Origin: Rallus limicola
Lineage: Eukaryota; Chordata; Aves; Gruiformes; Rallidae
Reading direction: 5' to 3'
NCBI GenBank assembly: GCA_022605955.1
Contig: JAKCOZ010000003.1
Location: 49,290,179-49,354,178, forward strand
DNA length: 64,000 nt
A program made the translations under genes and the position numbers. The notes beneath the pieces are model-generated. The model did no database searches and was not told where the DNA came from. It was given only the letters and a program-made list of their open reading frames with translations. Shown in pieces: positions 25,318 to 37,133 of the stretch. How positions within the stretch are numbered: the stretch's first letter is position 1; the number at the start of each line of letters is the position of its first letter.

Positions 25318-25336
25318 TCCCCCCCTCCCCCCCCCT
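25318..25336. repeat. C-rich simple sequence
   Basis: A nearly pure C tract broken by a single T, followed by TTAAAT. Confidence 0.85.
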
Positions 25337-27284
25337 TAAATCCCCAAAGAGATTAAGCAATATACTATGCAAAATTTTGTTATAACTTTAGGCAAAGGAA
25401 TATCTCCCAGTGTCTGGGCTAGTTTTTGAGGCTATTTTCCAGCTTTTATTTGACATTCCACAAGTCTTTTGTTACTCAAAATACCTTCACTTATGCTTGC
25501 AGTGGCATCTCTGCCCATATTTGTTGTTGTCTTGAAACTGAAATAGTCATGGGGTTACTCAGTCTGAATAAGGGTTGCAAGAGTGGGAAGCTGTGATTCA
25601 GTTTATACAGTGACAATAAGATTATAGGATTAATAATGATAGGTAAACTTCATTTATCTATTATTTTTAACCACAGATGATGGAGCAGCAAATAACATTA
25701 AAGAAGCAGAACTCTGGTCTCTTTGGAGAAGGACAAGGCTCTGTTTTTCTGCAAATCCACAGTAACACTGTACCACAACTGCAGAACTGTTGTCTCAATA
25801 ACAGGAGTGGAGCCAAAAATCTGCTTGACACCAACGATAAGTCACCTCAATGGCTTGAGGAGAGTATAAAGGGTGTAAACTGGCAGAAACTGAGCCACAT
25901 AGTGCTTAGGAATAGATTAATAAAAAAGATCCCAAACTTGAATATATATGGACTAGGACACATGTAAGCACTGATGAAACTGTTGGATGTCAAACTGGTA
26001 GGTGATAACAGCATGTCCTGGGTCCTTTCCAGAGGTCTGTATGGATGCTCACTGCTCTTGCCACTAAAGGGAGAGAAATGCGGCCAGGGTCTGTGTATGT
26101 GTCTATTTAAGAAACACAGCTCTGGCAATATCTCTGAGTAACTGCAAGATGAATAGCTGATCCTCTGAAGACAGCTTAATATTTTGTAGAGCAGAGGGCG
26201 GCATCTGAATGGGGACAATCTGTCATGCTTCTGGACATGCCTGAAACTTGGGTAGATTTCAGGAGGGAAACAGGAAGAACAGGCATGTGATGAATCCCTA
26301 AAAAAACCCCAACAACGAAACCAAACCTTCAGTTCTGATTAGAAGCAGGGGTAGAGAGGGGAAGGGGAATTACTTCTAACAGTTATCTTGTGCTGGAGGC
26401 ACAAAGTACATATAACTAGTAAATGCCTTTGGGAGGAGTTTGTCACTGAAATTACTCATAAGCCTCCCAGAGACTGATTTAGATTAACTTCTGGCCGAAG
26501 AGTTCAGACCTGCCCGTGTTTCTCAGGCTAGTACAGTGTTTCAGCCTCACATACATGCCTATGGGCAGGAGCTAAGCGATTTATACTCTGCGCTCTGGTC
26601 AGAGGGACGAGTGACTTGGAAAAAAGGCACCCCAAGCAGCGGCCAGGGTGGATGTGCCCTTGGCTCAGACATAGCTAGTTTGAATCTCTTTCTGGGGAAG
26701 GTGAGGGTTAGATGGGTGAGGTGAAGGCAGCCTTAACCACTTGCAGAGCCACAAACATAGCAGCTGTTACTTGTACTGCTTGGATTTTCAATTATTAGCA
26801 GCCACCCTGTAACATCAATTTGCCATGCAGGGAAAAAAGTTGGTTAGTCAGCTTTTGAGTGCTGCTTTGCAGCCTGAGGACAAGAAAAAAACTATATGTG
26901 CCTTCCAGCAAAACAAACAGGAGAAAGGGCCTTGCATAACAGCAGGGAGCCAAGCACTAACTAGGGAAAACAGAGGGAAAGTACTGGGCTGCTATTCAAC
27001 TTCTCCTTCTGCTTGAAGCCTGGTGACAGAGACAGAGCTGCTCAGCAGGTGTAAGCAGTGCTACCCTGTTCCCTTCAGGGCAGGTAGAGCCATTGTTCAC
27101 AAGCTCTAACTGAAAATAAGTTTGTGCTTTTTCACCCTGACTGGTGTTTTAGTTGCAGGTATGCTAACTTTGATGGAGTTAGCACCCGCTTTTCCCTCAT
27201 GGTACAGAGAAAATGCTTGCTGTGGCCTTAATGATTCATTTATACCCACTGCTGAGAGGAGTCCTTGTTTCTGTTGTAAATTTG

Positions 27285-27308
27285 TTATGTGTGTGTGTGT
27301 GCATGTGT
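27285..27308. repeat. (TG)n microsatellite
   Basis: About eight TG dinucleotides followed by GCATGTGTC. Polymorphic in principle, no other role seen. Confidence 0.85.
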
Positions 27309-30249
27309 CAGATTCTACTGGGGTGTAAGATAATACAATTTTACTTGATAATCTAAGCATAATTTGCAAAGGTTGGGAGTTGATTCATGTCAGAGTGGTT
27401 TGGGTAATGATCCTGGTTCTCTATACTATAGTAAGTGCCTTTGGTTTATAATATAAATAGAACAACCTTTATGTTAAGAATTAAAGTGTTTCCTTTGCTG
27501 GAGGGGAATGGGGCAGCTTACTCAAAGTAAAGTTCAATGCTCCTGCTGTAACTGTGCTTTTGGAAGGTCTTAATGCAATTAAGGTTCTTTCATTCATAAT
27601 AATGTAATGGCCTGCAGTTTAAAAGCAGTTGCCTACTCTGAATACAGCAGAGAATCAGAGAAATCACTCCTGCAAGTGAAATAAAGCCAGGCTGTGTTTC
27701 CAAGGTATGCTCAACTGACAGCTGAGATGCTCAGGACCTTTCAGGATAAAATGCTATGCCAGGATAAGCTGGATAATTTCCCTGTTCTGCCTTCATCTAA
27801 TTGATACAGCTGGAAAGGTAGCCCCAGAAACTGAGCTGATATTTTTCTGGACTAAGTAATTGAAGTGCATTTAGCTCAAATGAGGTTTTAAAAAATTCCT
27901 AGTGGAACTGAGAAGATGTTCAGACCCTTTTGCTACTGGTACAACTGGAAGAGCTGTTTTCATTTCCACTCATGATGCTGGAACTTCCTAAGGTGCCCAG
28001 TGATGTAAAATCTATTACTTTTTTTGGTGGCATTTAGGTGCATAATCGCGGGAGATCCCCTCAAGCTAGACATTAAGTACCTCAGTGCCTCCTTGATGTA
28101 AGCAGAGGAGTCTGTTTTCCAAAGTGACAAGCAACTAATTTCTCTGCTGGAGATGCACACTCTCTGTGCCTAGGAACCATCACTTCAGGCACCTAAGTTT
28201 GAAGATGTTAGTGTGAGTCTTTGGGTGACATCATACAATTGCTAATTGTCTCTCTTTTGTAAGGCACGGGACTACTTAGGGGGAAGCCTAGTCACATTGG
28301 ACTCATTCCTCCTGCCTCCAGCTTAAGTTTCCTGAGGCTTCCTCTGTCCCTGAGAGCAGCAGTGAACCATGTGTGGTAAATCGATCCTCACCATGACCTG
28401 GGGGAAACTACTTGTCTTGATGCATATTCCTTCTTACATATAGCAGTGGCACACTTTCTTGCCTTCAGGAAATTTCTCCAGTTTCAGTGTCCTGAAACAG
28501 TAGGCTACATTCACAGTATGATGAGAGCAAAAAGCAGTCTTATGCCTTCCTAACATACAGAATTTTTTTTAGTGTATTTTTTGACAGGCGGTATATTTAA
28601 GAGCATAATTTTTTTTCTAAGCAGAGAGCCTATGCCTGAACACACATCACTGCAAGGGCAAGATCTTTTTATTTGAGCAGTATACTGTTGGCTTTTGCAT
28701 AGCATAGTTTCTGAGAGCTGCTGAAATAGAGAAATTATCCAGTAGGTTGTCACATTCTTCTGCACTGCTGCACACCTGAATGTTCTATAATAATCTTTTC
28801 CCATTGGATCAATAGTCTAAATGTTTCTAAACCAAACTGAGCCTTCTTCACATTCTGCCCATTTTCTTATTCTGTTGTTTTCCTGGTGCTATCCCAGGCA
28901 TTTCACTCACAAATGTGATACCACCAGGAGCAACTACTAGGGCAAAAATTAAATTCTCACAGCTATCGTGGTAAATAAGCCAGGATAAGAAGGAAGAGCT
29001 GTAAAGATGAAGTCAGTAAGATTTAGGCTTCTGCTTGTGGCTTCCATTATTGCCTAACAACCCTCCCCTCCCATATAAGCAGAAAAACCTCCACCAAACA
29101 TCAACAAAAAACCCAACACACAGATAGATGCACCTGAAATGTTATAGTTGTCATGCGTATAAATTAAGCTCTTCAGCTTTAGTTTTTCTCCTCATACTGC
29201 TCAGAAGGTTCCGCTATAAATCAGAAATCGATATATTGTCTGAGATGATAGTATCTTTTTTTCTAGACTTACTGTGCCATGGCTGAGACAGCCTAGGAAG
29301 TCCTTGGGCTCAGCCTTGAGAACACCAAGATTTACTGTGTGCATACCACTGCGTGAGCTGAAGGCTGCAGTGCTGGTCACTTGCATGTCTGTTGTCTGCT
29401 GAGGACTCCAACAGAGTTTCCGACACTGGAGGTGGGTTTCAGTCATAGCCACTGCTCAATCTTCATGGAAGATAAGTCTATCCATGCAGCCTTCTGTTCA
29501 AACATCTATTTACCTTGAAATAACGATTATGTAATAAATTACAGCATCATTCTGGCAAAAAACTTTGAAAAGTTCTGTTTGTTCTTAAGCTTATAGATTT
29601 TCATATTTTCTGGGACAAAATACTATTTTTTTTGGTGTATCATTTTGTAAACTCTGTTGCCACACACTGCTTCTTGCTTGTATGACCTTTTAGAATTCTG
29701 TGTCATTAGTTGATACATTAACCATTTCTCAGAGCTAAAGCTTCTGCACTTTAAAAAAAAAATCTTTTAAAGTTTGTTTTTTGATGCTTCTCCTCTGAAA
29801 GTAAGGCGTAAGTGCACAACTCCTAGATCTGTAACACATCTATATCAGCTTGAAGATGCTGAGAAAGGCTGTTGAAAGGAGACATGGCAATCACTTTTGT
29901 GGTCACTTCTTTATGTTTGGAAAAGTCTGAGAGCCTGAGTGTGGACCTAAGAGGGGAACAATAGTTACCAAGTTGCAGAACAAGAGTTAATGTCACTACT
30001 TCATTTGTAAGAAGTTAAGCTCTGTTTTTAAGCCTATCAGCTGGAACTGAATAGAAGAGAATGAAATGCATGTTCCCTAGGGATGATTTAAGGATTTCTT
30101 TCATTGTAATATTGTGGCAATATGTAAAGGAAATTACTGGAAAGCGAAGAGTTTAGCAATGAAATGAGTAGTCATTTTGTCTTTTTACCCCTTGATTTTG
30201 CTCTTGCAAAATGGTGCCTCTCCCCATATCTTCAACTTCTTTGTTGCAG

Positions 30250-30628
30250 CTGGTCTGTGTTCTCTTTGTTTTCCTGTGCTGTACTGGACAGAGTGGAACT
30301 GTGCCTGTGACCATGAGTGCACACCAGAGCAGGTATATCTTGAAACATCTGTCTGTGCTGCAGATGTGTACATCTGAAGGGACTGTGGCCCAAGGATAAG
30401 TCTATGCTAGAGAAGGTACACCCTGAAGCATTGATGGCTGTGCATGAGGTCATTCTGGAGCACCTCAAAGTGTGTAGCCATGGATGAGCCCACCATGCAG
30501 CAGGTTTACTTCTGAAGGGAATGTGGTTGTAGGGAACGTATGCTAGAGCAGGCACATCTATGAAGGCATTGTGACTGATAGATAAGGCTAAGCTGGAACA
30601 CATGCACCTCAAAGCAAGTGTGGTGTGG
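30250..30628 (+). mobile_element. ERV internal region, 5' part, degenerate ~48-bp repeats
   Basis: Start of a 5'-truncated endogenous retrovirus remnant. The recognisable sequence is a minisatellite-like array with cores of the form TGCTGGAGCAGGTACAC followed by TGAAG..ACTGTGGCC. Units begin near 30323, 30355, 30403, 30453, 30494, 30541 and 30591, about 41-50 bases apart. Together with 31187-31828 it forms the internal region preceding the LTR at 31829. No gag, pol or env coding is visible, so this is a non-autonomous or deleted element. The left boundary is approximate: I see no upstream LTR, and the flank before about 30250 looks unique. Open frames here are accidental. Confidence 0.7.
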
Positions 30629-31186
30629 TGTCCTGATTTTGGCTAGGTTAGAATGAATTTATTTCTAGCAGTGGATGGAATGCCCTGTTTGGGAGTTAGG
30701 ATGAGAGCAGTGCTGATAACACCCTGATGTTTCTAGTTGTTGCCAAGCAATCAAGAACTTTTCAGTTGTTCATATTTCCCCACTAACAAGAAGGGAGGGG
30801 ACACAGCCAGGACAGATGACCCAAACTGGCCAAAGGGGTACTCTATGCCAATTACATCGTGCTGAGCATAAAAGGAGAGCTGGTGGGGGAACTTCAGGAT
30901 GCGTCGTTTTGAGGACAGTCCAGTTTTGGGATGGCTCTGAGCTGCACAAGTAGCATGGTTTGGTGAGAAACTGCATCGTGTATCACCAGTTTCATGTATT
31001 TTGCTATAAAAAGTTATGTTATTATTCTATTTTTCTGCTATCCCAGTAAACTACCCTTATCCCAACCTGTGAGATTTTGGTTCCTTGGGTTTTCTTCTCC
31101 TTTCCTTTACTCCCCCTGCCCCCGCCCCCTTTAAAGAACAAGTGGCTGTGTGGTGCTCGGCTCTTAGCTGGGGCAAAAACACGGCA
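30629..31186 (+). mobile_element. Solo LTR nested inside ERV internal repeats
   Basis: A 558-bp LTR on + from TGTCCTGATTTTGGCTAGG to AAAACACGGCA. It is the same type as the LTRs at 7135-7826 and 31829-32398. It contains the GGGGACACAGCCAGGACAG core, a TATA-like CATAAAAGG near 30868, a 3' block with CCCAACCTGTGAG, and a C/T-rich run at 31100-31130. The flanks TGTGG (30624-30628) and TGTAG (31187-31191) form a 5-bp duplication with one mismatch. Removing the LTR and one target copy restores the ~48-bp repeat spacing (30591 to 31201 becomes 47). This supports the exact boundaries and shows the LTR arrived after the repeats. Confidence 0.85.
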
Positions 31187-31828
31187 TGTAGATAAGTCTA
31201 TGCTGCAGCAGATATACCCTTGGAGAGAATATGGGACATAGGTAAGGCTACATTTGGAGCAGGTACTCCCCTAAGGGACTGTAGCTTGTGGGTAAGTCCA
31301 TGCTGGAGCAGTCCGAGGGCAAGGGGAGAAGTTCATTCCAGTGTTAAACCATATAAACTATCCTGAAGGGACAAGGAATGGAGATTGTAATGGAAATACC
31401 TTTCAGTTCTTGTAAGCCATGATTTGAGTTGCATGTTATAGGAATTCCTGTAGCAGGTACCACCTGAACCAGTGGAGGACAAGCCTTACAAGAAGCAGTG
31501 GAAGTGCAGCAGTGGTCCCAACCTGAGCTGTTGGTGCCCAGTAGCTCCACACAAACCCACCATTTCTCTCATCCTGAGTAACCACCATAATAGATGGAGC
31601 CCAAAGTCATGGGCCAATAAACTCAATAGCATTTTGTGGGCATTTGTGGATATTTTGTGGACTTTTTTGATATCTTGTGGACATTTTACAAGGGTTGTCC
31701 TTATGCTAAGGGAATGATATCTCCAGGTTATATCAAAGGATGAGAAAGAGGGTGGTGGTTAATGAGACTGTATCAGATAGTGCAGGACCTGAGCATGATG
31801 TCAGTGATATGGAATAAGGGGTGGTGAA
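31187..31828 (+). mobile_element. ERV internal region, 3' part, leading to 3' LTR
   Basis: Continuation of the internal region after the nested LTR. Further repeat units start at 31201, 31252 and 31301. A non-coding stretch follows, with a small internal repeat at 31630-31690 (variants of TTTTGTGGACATTT). The final part before the LTR contains GAGAAAGAGGGTGGTGG and, just before 31829, AATAAGGGGTGG, a plausible but degenerate polypurine tract for second-strand priming. No retroviral protein is encoded. I recognise this as the 3' internal portion common to a class of avian ERVs sharing the LTR type at 31829. Confidence 0.72.
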
Positions 31829-32398
31829 TGTACTTGTTTTGGCTGGGACAGTTCATTCTCTTCATAGTACCAGTAGGAGGCGGCACTTTGGATTTGTGCT
31901 GAAGATAGTGTTGACAAGATAGAGATGTTTTCGTTACTGCTGAGCAGTGCTTACACAGAGCCAAGGCCTTTTCTGCTTCTCACCCCACCAATGAGTAGAC
32001 TAGGGGTGCACAAGAAGTTGGGAGGGGACACAGCTGGGACAGCTGATCCCAACTGACCAAAGGGATATTCCATACCATATGACATCATGCTCAGCAGATA
32101 AAGCTGAGGGAAATAAGGAAGAGAAGGACATTTGCAGTGGTGATGGCTGTCTTCCCAAGTCACTGTTATGTGCGATAGAGCCCTGCTTTCCTGGAGAGGA
32201 CTGAACCTGGGAAATGGTAAACAAATTCCTTGTCTTGCTTTGCTTGCATGTATGGCTTTTTGTTTTACTTATTAATCAGTTTTTACCTCAAACCAGGAGT
32301 TTTCTCACTTTCACTCTTTTGATTCTCTCCCCTATCTCTCCAGGGAGGAGTGAGTGGCTGCATAAGGCTTAGCTGCTGGCCAGCATTAAACCATGACA
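31829..32398 (+). mobile_element. 3' LTR of the truncated ERV
   Basis: A 570-bp LTR on + starting TGTACTTGTTTTGGCTGGG and ending AAACCATGACA. The blocks are in order: GGGGACACAGCTGGGACAG, CCAACTGACCAAAGGG, ATGACATCATGCTCAGCA, a decayed TATA position (AGATAAAG near 32095), a promoter-downstream segment, a U-rich 3' block with TTACTTATTAATCAG, and the end. It directly follows the internal region 31187-31828, so it is the 3' LTR rather than a solo copy. It differs from the nested LTR at 30629 by many substitutions and indels, so the two are separate insertions rather than a 5'/3' pair. Confidence 0.85.
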
Positions 32399-35321
32399 AT
32401 CAATCCCCTACTTCATTGTTTCTTCAGTACCTCAAAGGATCCCTTCCATTCACCCAGACCTCTAATCTTCACAAAACTCCAGTGAAAGTAATGAAATGGA
32501 GACTCTACCTCTCTCTATCAAATTTGAATTGAATTGGTCAATATATTAAAAAGCTGTTGGGGAGGAATGGCAAACACACAGACTGATTGCATAAGCCTTG
32601 TTTTCTTAGGACACTGAACTAGAAGGTAGTAATATATCAAAGACAGACAGTTGGTCTAAATGTGAGGACATCATAAATTATTCTGAACATTGCAAATACA
32701 CAGGCAGAGATTTATATGTCTTAAGAACGTGTGACAGTTGATGAAAACAAAATTTTATGTAGCCAAACAAGCTTGAAGATAAACTGGGGCAGGATCAAAC
32801 AGAATGGTGGTTACAATCAGTGGGAATTTTTCATAGAAAAATCCTAAAAGACTATAGAAAATAAAATCAGCATTTATGAATAAAAGTTGCAGGAAGATAG
32901 GCAGGGATTAAAGTGTCAGAGTTCTGAAGAATCCCTAGCCTCATGCAAACATAGAAGTAAGTGTAATATCATTTGACATAAACAAAAAAAGTATCTAACC
33001 CAAATAAAAAGAGACAAGATTCTTTATAAATTATATAAATGAGTGCCATCTACCATACTGTGGTTATTGTTTTTCCCTCCTTAAAGGCAGTATATCATTG
33101 CAGTACTATCAGATTAACACTAGATTTTAAGGATATCCTTTGTAAAAGAAGGCTAAACATTCAAAAGTTGGGTGTGAAATCTTTTAAGAATAAAAGGTAT
33201 ACTCCAAGTAATCTAATGAAACATACCAGTGTGACTAAAATAACAATATGATGTAAAAATGGTATTAACTTCTGATTCAGCAGTTCAGCTCCCTATGGGC
33301 CAAATCCTGATCTGATAATATAGTCAGAAAATACAGCCCTAAAATGCAAATTTTGAAAGGACTATGATCAGTGTCTTCTGAATTCTTGCATAATGTAAGT
33401 CATCACATTTTACTCAGTAATTCCTGTGGAGAAGGTTATTATTTTCTGTGCTATGTAATTGAAAACTATCAGCTTCAATAACTTGTGGCTGAGTTATAGC
33501 ATATCTTTCAGAAGGACATCCAATTTAAAGCTGATGACTAACACACTTTCCTTGTGTTCCAGTGATTCATTACAGTCACTGTTAAGGATTTGGATTATAT
33601 TTGCAATTTAGGTTTTTTTCAAACTTCATTTTTAGTTATGGATTCTTGGGACATATTTGACTGCCAGTTTAAAAAGTTGTCTTAAAATGGACACCTGTGC
33701 AGGCATTTGGAAACTGTGCTCAAACTATCTGCTGATCTTCTTTAGCCACTGTTTTCAGCTGAAGATGGGTTGATAGTCTGGGTGCTTTGAACTGTGCCTA
33801 GCTGAAAATAGAAAGGAATACAACTTTACTTATCAGAGTTCCACAGAGTAAAATTCTGCTGTTTTCCTTACAGGTTATGTTGCATGTGCAAAAAAAGGGC
33901 TCTGCTCTAAAATTCAAATCAAACCCTGAATTTTATGTCTGGTGCTTATACTTGGATGTAGAATGGTACAGCTATATGTTCACAGAAAATGTTGAAGAGT
34001 ATTACTAATGAATGGGAAATGTTCTGACAATATTTCATGTAATTAATATAATTCTGAAGATGAACAAATATGAAGAAGTGCTTTCTGTGCATATTCAAGG
34101 CTGATTTTTTGATTCTATGATTGTGAATCTGCTGCGTTCTGCTTCTGAGAGTACCGGCATTCTTAAGCATTGCTGTGCAAATACTGGGAAAATGTATGCT
34201 TTTTTATAATCTTAAATGTGTCAATGTTTGCTGAAAGCAAATTGTAACAAGAATAATGCAGTGTGAATGTCTAGATTCATGCAGTACTGTTCACTTACAG
34301 AATTTGCTTAGACAGAAACCATTAAAACGAGAACATTTATAATGCAACAAACACACAGAGCACCAATTGCCCACTGCATTGTCATTTTATTATACACTGC
34401 ATCTAGATGTCTCACCTATAATCAAGATGAAAATTAAAATTGTGAATCTAAGGATCACAATTACCAGGTAGCTGGGGTGAAGGCTGTCTGCTTGGGTTTT
34501 CTTCTCGTGAAGCTAAGGATGGCATCACCTAGGGTAAAGAAAGAAAAGGTACAATTGAAATAGAGTTAAGGTATTTTATCCTACTTGTTTTGTGTTCATT
34601 CTGGAAGGCGAAGAGTTTGCTTCTGTGAGAGGTCTGAGGGGTAGTGGTTTTGTGTCAGTCACGCAGTCTTAGGAAGCTCAAGCATTCATCTCACTTTTAA
34701 AAGCCATAAACAAAAGTATTGCAGATGTTTACACAATTTTCTTTTTCCAACACAAGAACAGAATCATTAGGACAAACAAAATAGACTTTTTCTGAGATTC
34801 AATACATCCTGACCTAGCTAGGCTTTGCACAGGTAGTCAAAACACCCTTTTCATGCAGTGAAATAAGTTAAACCAGAAAGAAAAAGCCATTCATCTGGGA
34901 GAACAAATCGCTAAACTGTACAGTTGCTGTTGAAGTGGAAAGCATGATGAGGTCAGTGAGCTTCAGATTTTATCACCTATATCTGAAATATGCATAATAG
35001 ATACCTTTTTTTTAGAGCAAATATTGTGACATAGGTATTTTAAAAACTGGAGGTATAAAGTCTTTGGCAAAAAATACAGTTATACAGTAAACTATTATTT
35101 CTACAGAAAACTTACCTTCACCTATGAATTGTACTGTGATCTAGAGGAAAGAGTTAAACCTTAGTCTCTAGAGTGATAGTCTCCTTCTCTTTATAAGATG
35201 TTTAATGCAATTTTAAACTTCTTTATTTAGCCAAAACAGTTCTTTCCTACATTTTACCACTGAAGACTCAATTAAAAACAAACCAAATCAAATCTGTGAA
35301 AATTGAGTACCGATGCTTGCT
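32399..35321. other. Unique non-coding DNA, no gene recognised
   Basis: AT-rich single-copy sequence with short open frames only (up to 74 codons). No repeat family is recognised. Confidence 0.6.
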
Positions 35322-35457
35322 CCATCTCTGGAGATATTCAAGACCCATCTGGATGCCTGTCTGTGTGATCTGTGCTAGGGAACCTACTTTGGCAGGGGTG
35401 TTGGACTTGATGATCTCTTGAGGTCTCTTCCAACCCCTACAGTTCTGGGATTCTGTG
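35322..35457 (+). mobile_element. CR1 LINE, short 3'-end copy
   Basis: About 136 bases of the CR1 3' end on +: the last codons of ORF2 (the GGAGATATTCAAGAC segment, cf. EIFKT), then GGCAGGGGTGTTGGACTTGA and GGTCTCTTCCAACCCC, ending in TTCTGGGATTCTGTGA, the octamer-type terminus. It is the same subtype as the 21585-23075 copy and strongly 5' truncated. Confidence 0.88.
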
Positions 35458-36371
35458 AAAAAAACCCAACAAAACAAGAACCAGGATGGTTGCACTATGA
35501 CTGATAATATATTTTCTGCCATCTTCCAAGTACACTTGTGTTTCTAGTACCACCTAGAAAGATACTGTAAATGCACTAAAACTATTAATTGCTTCCAAGG
35601 CATTTGTGAAAGAAAAATTAAGACAACATCTGCATCTAAGCAGATGCTGACATTTCATTTGATTGCTGTTTAATGCACACTAATAATTGATATAATCAGA
35701 CCTTACACTGTAATCATGCACAGTTAGAAGTAATATTCTTTTTAAGACAAATGCTGTTGCTTCTCATTTCTGTTACTCAAAGAACAATAAAATTTAATTA
35801 GCTGTTTTCTGAGGCAGAATTTCCTGTAAAGATGACCCCATCAGTAATTCTTTTAAGTGAAAATCTGCTATTTTCCACAATGAAAAATAATTTTTGTGTT
35901 TGGTATTCTTTTTATAAGGAAGAGCCTAGTTTCTGAAATGTATACCCTTGCAAGTTCTTTTCCAGTGCTTGGCTCCCCTCACAGCTGTGATCTCTTCCCC
36001 AGGGAAAGCCAGTGAATGCTGCATGTAGTGTGGGGATAGGTGTGATGATGAGCCAGACAATATGTACTAGTTGACTGGCCATCAGCTACTGCCAAGAGTG
36101 TTCCAGTTTTTGTTTTTCTCTCTTTTCCTCTCTGAAACACAGATTTGGTTTTATATCTTTCATCCAGTACTGATTTTCACAGAATTAATGTGAAATCTAT
36201 ACCTTTGAAAATCTCTGTCTCACTCTTTCAGATTAACTTGAAACTACTGCAGAAAAGACCAAAGAGAGGATTAGCTAAAACCATAGAGGAGGTATGAAAT
36301 TTTTTTTTGAAAGACAGATAGAAACCTACCCAAATATGTGTCATTGTTTTTGTTATTGTTGTTCTACATAA
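35458..36371. other. Unique non-coding DNA, no gene recognised
   Basis: AT-rich sequence between two CR1 pieces. Nothing recognised. Confidence 0.6.
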
Positions 36372-37133
36372 ATAGACCTATGCAAAGCATTTGACAATGT
36401 CTCATATGACATCCTTGTCTCTAAGTTAGAGAGGCATGAATTTGATGGATGGATCACTCTGTGGAAAAGGAACTGTCTTGATGGTCACACTCAAAGTGTT
36501 ACTCGATATCTGAGTGAAGACGAGTGAAAATTGGTGTTTCTCGGGGATCAGGATTAGGACCAGTGTACTTGTCTTTGACAGCTACATGGACAGTGGGATT
36601 AAGTGCACCTTCAGCAAGGCTGCCAGCAAGACCAAGCTGTGTGGTGTAGTCGACACACTAGAGGGAGGGAAGTGATGTCATCCAGAGAGACCTTGACAGA
36701 CTTGGGAGATGGGCCTGTGCAAACCAAATGAATTTCAACAAGGCCAGATTCAAGGTCCTGCACATGGGTTGGGCCAATCTGAAGCACAACTACAGACTGT
36801 GCAAAGAATGGATTGAGAGCAGCTCTGAGGAGAGAGCATGTAGAGTTGGGATGAGAGGTAATGGCTTTAATCTGAAGAAAGGTAGATACTGAATAGGTAT
36901 TCAGAAGAAATTGTTCCCCGTGAGGGTGACCAGACACTGGCACAGGTTTCCCAGAGAGGCTGTGGCTGGCCGCTCTCGGGCAGTGTTCAAGACCAGGGTG
37001 GACGGGGATTTGGGCAGCCTGGTGTAGTGGAGGGTGCCCTTGCCTATGCCAGAGGGGTTGGAACTAGATGGACTTTAAGATCCCTCAAACCTGAACCATT
37101 CTATGATTTTACAATTCCATGATTCTATGTTTA
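36372..37133 (+). mobile_element. CR1 LINE, degraded, with internal deletion
   Basis: CR1 on +, 5' truncated just before RT motif A, which is still readable as [14 protein letters not shown]. It continues through [17 protein letters not shown] to the palm, where the FADD box has decayed to AASK. Near 36835 the sequence jumps from the segment encoding ...SSEE to that encoding RGNGF, skipping what would be several hundred bases encoding the thumb. It then runs through the 3'UTR (GGTTGGAACTAGATGGACTT) to a terminus of ATTCTATGATTTTAC repeats at about 37100-37133. Stops and frameshifts are frequent. It is the same subtype as 5853-7996 and plainly old. Confidence 0.9.

Larger units (their letters stand above)
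23076..30249. other. Unique non-coding DNA, no gene recognised
   Basis: A long single-copy AT-rich block without CR1 or LTR matches. Simple sequence: a C-rich run at 25318-25336 and (TG)n at 27287-27302. Open frames reach 123 codons (25847-26218 on -) but resemble nothing. A splice-acceptor-like CTCTATGCAG ends at 24490, followed by a ~46-codon open frame; I do not call it an exon. No CpG-rich promoter is seen. Confidence 0.6.

Noticed and set aside
30323..31315. Regular ~48-bp repeats resembling a CRISPR-like array
   Set aside because: The repeats are degenerate throughout with no repeat/spacer distinction, and belong to an ERV internal region in a bird genome.
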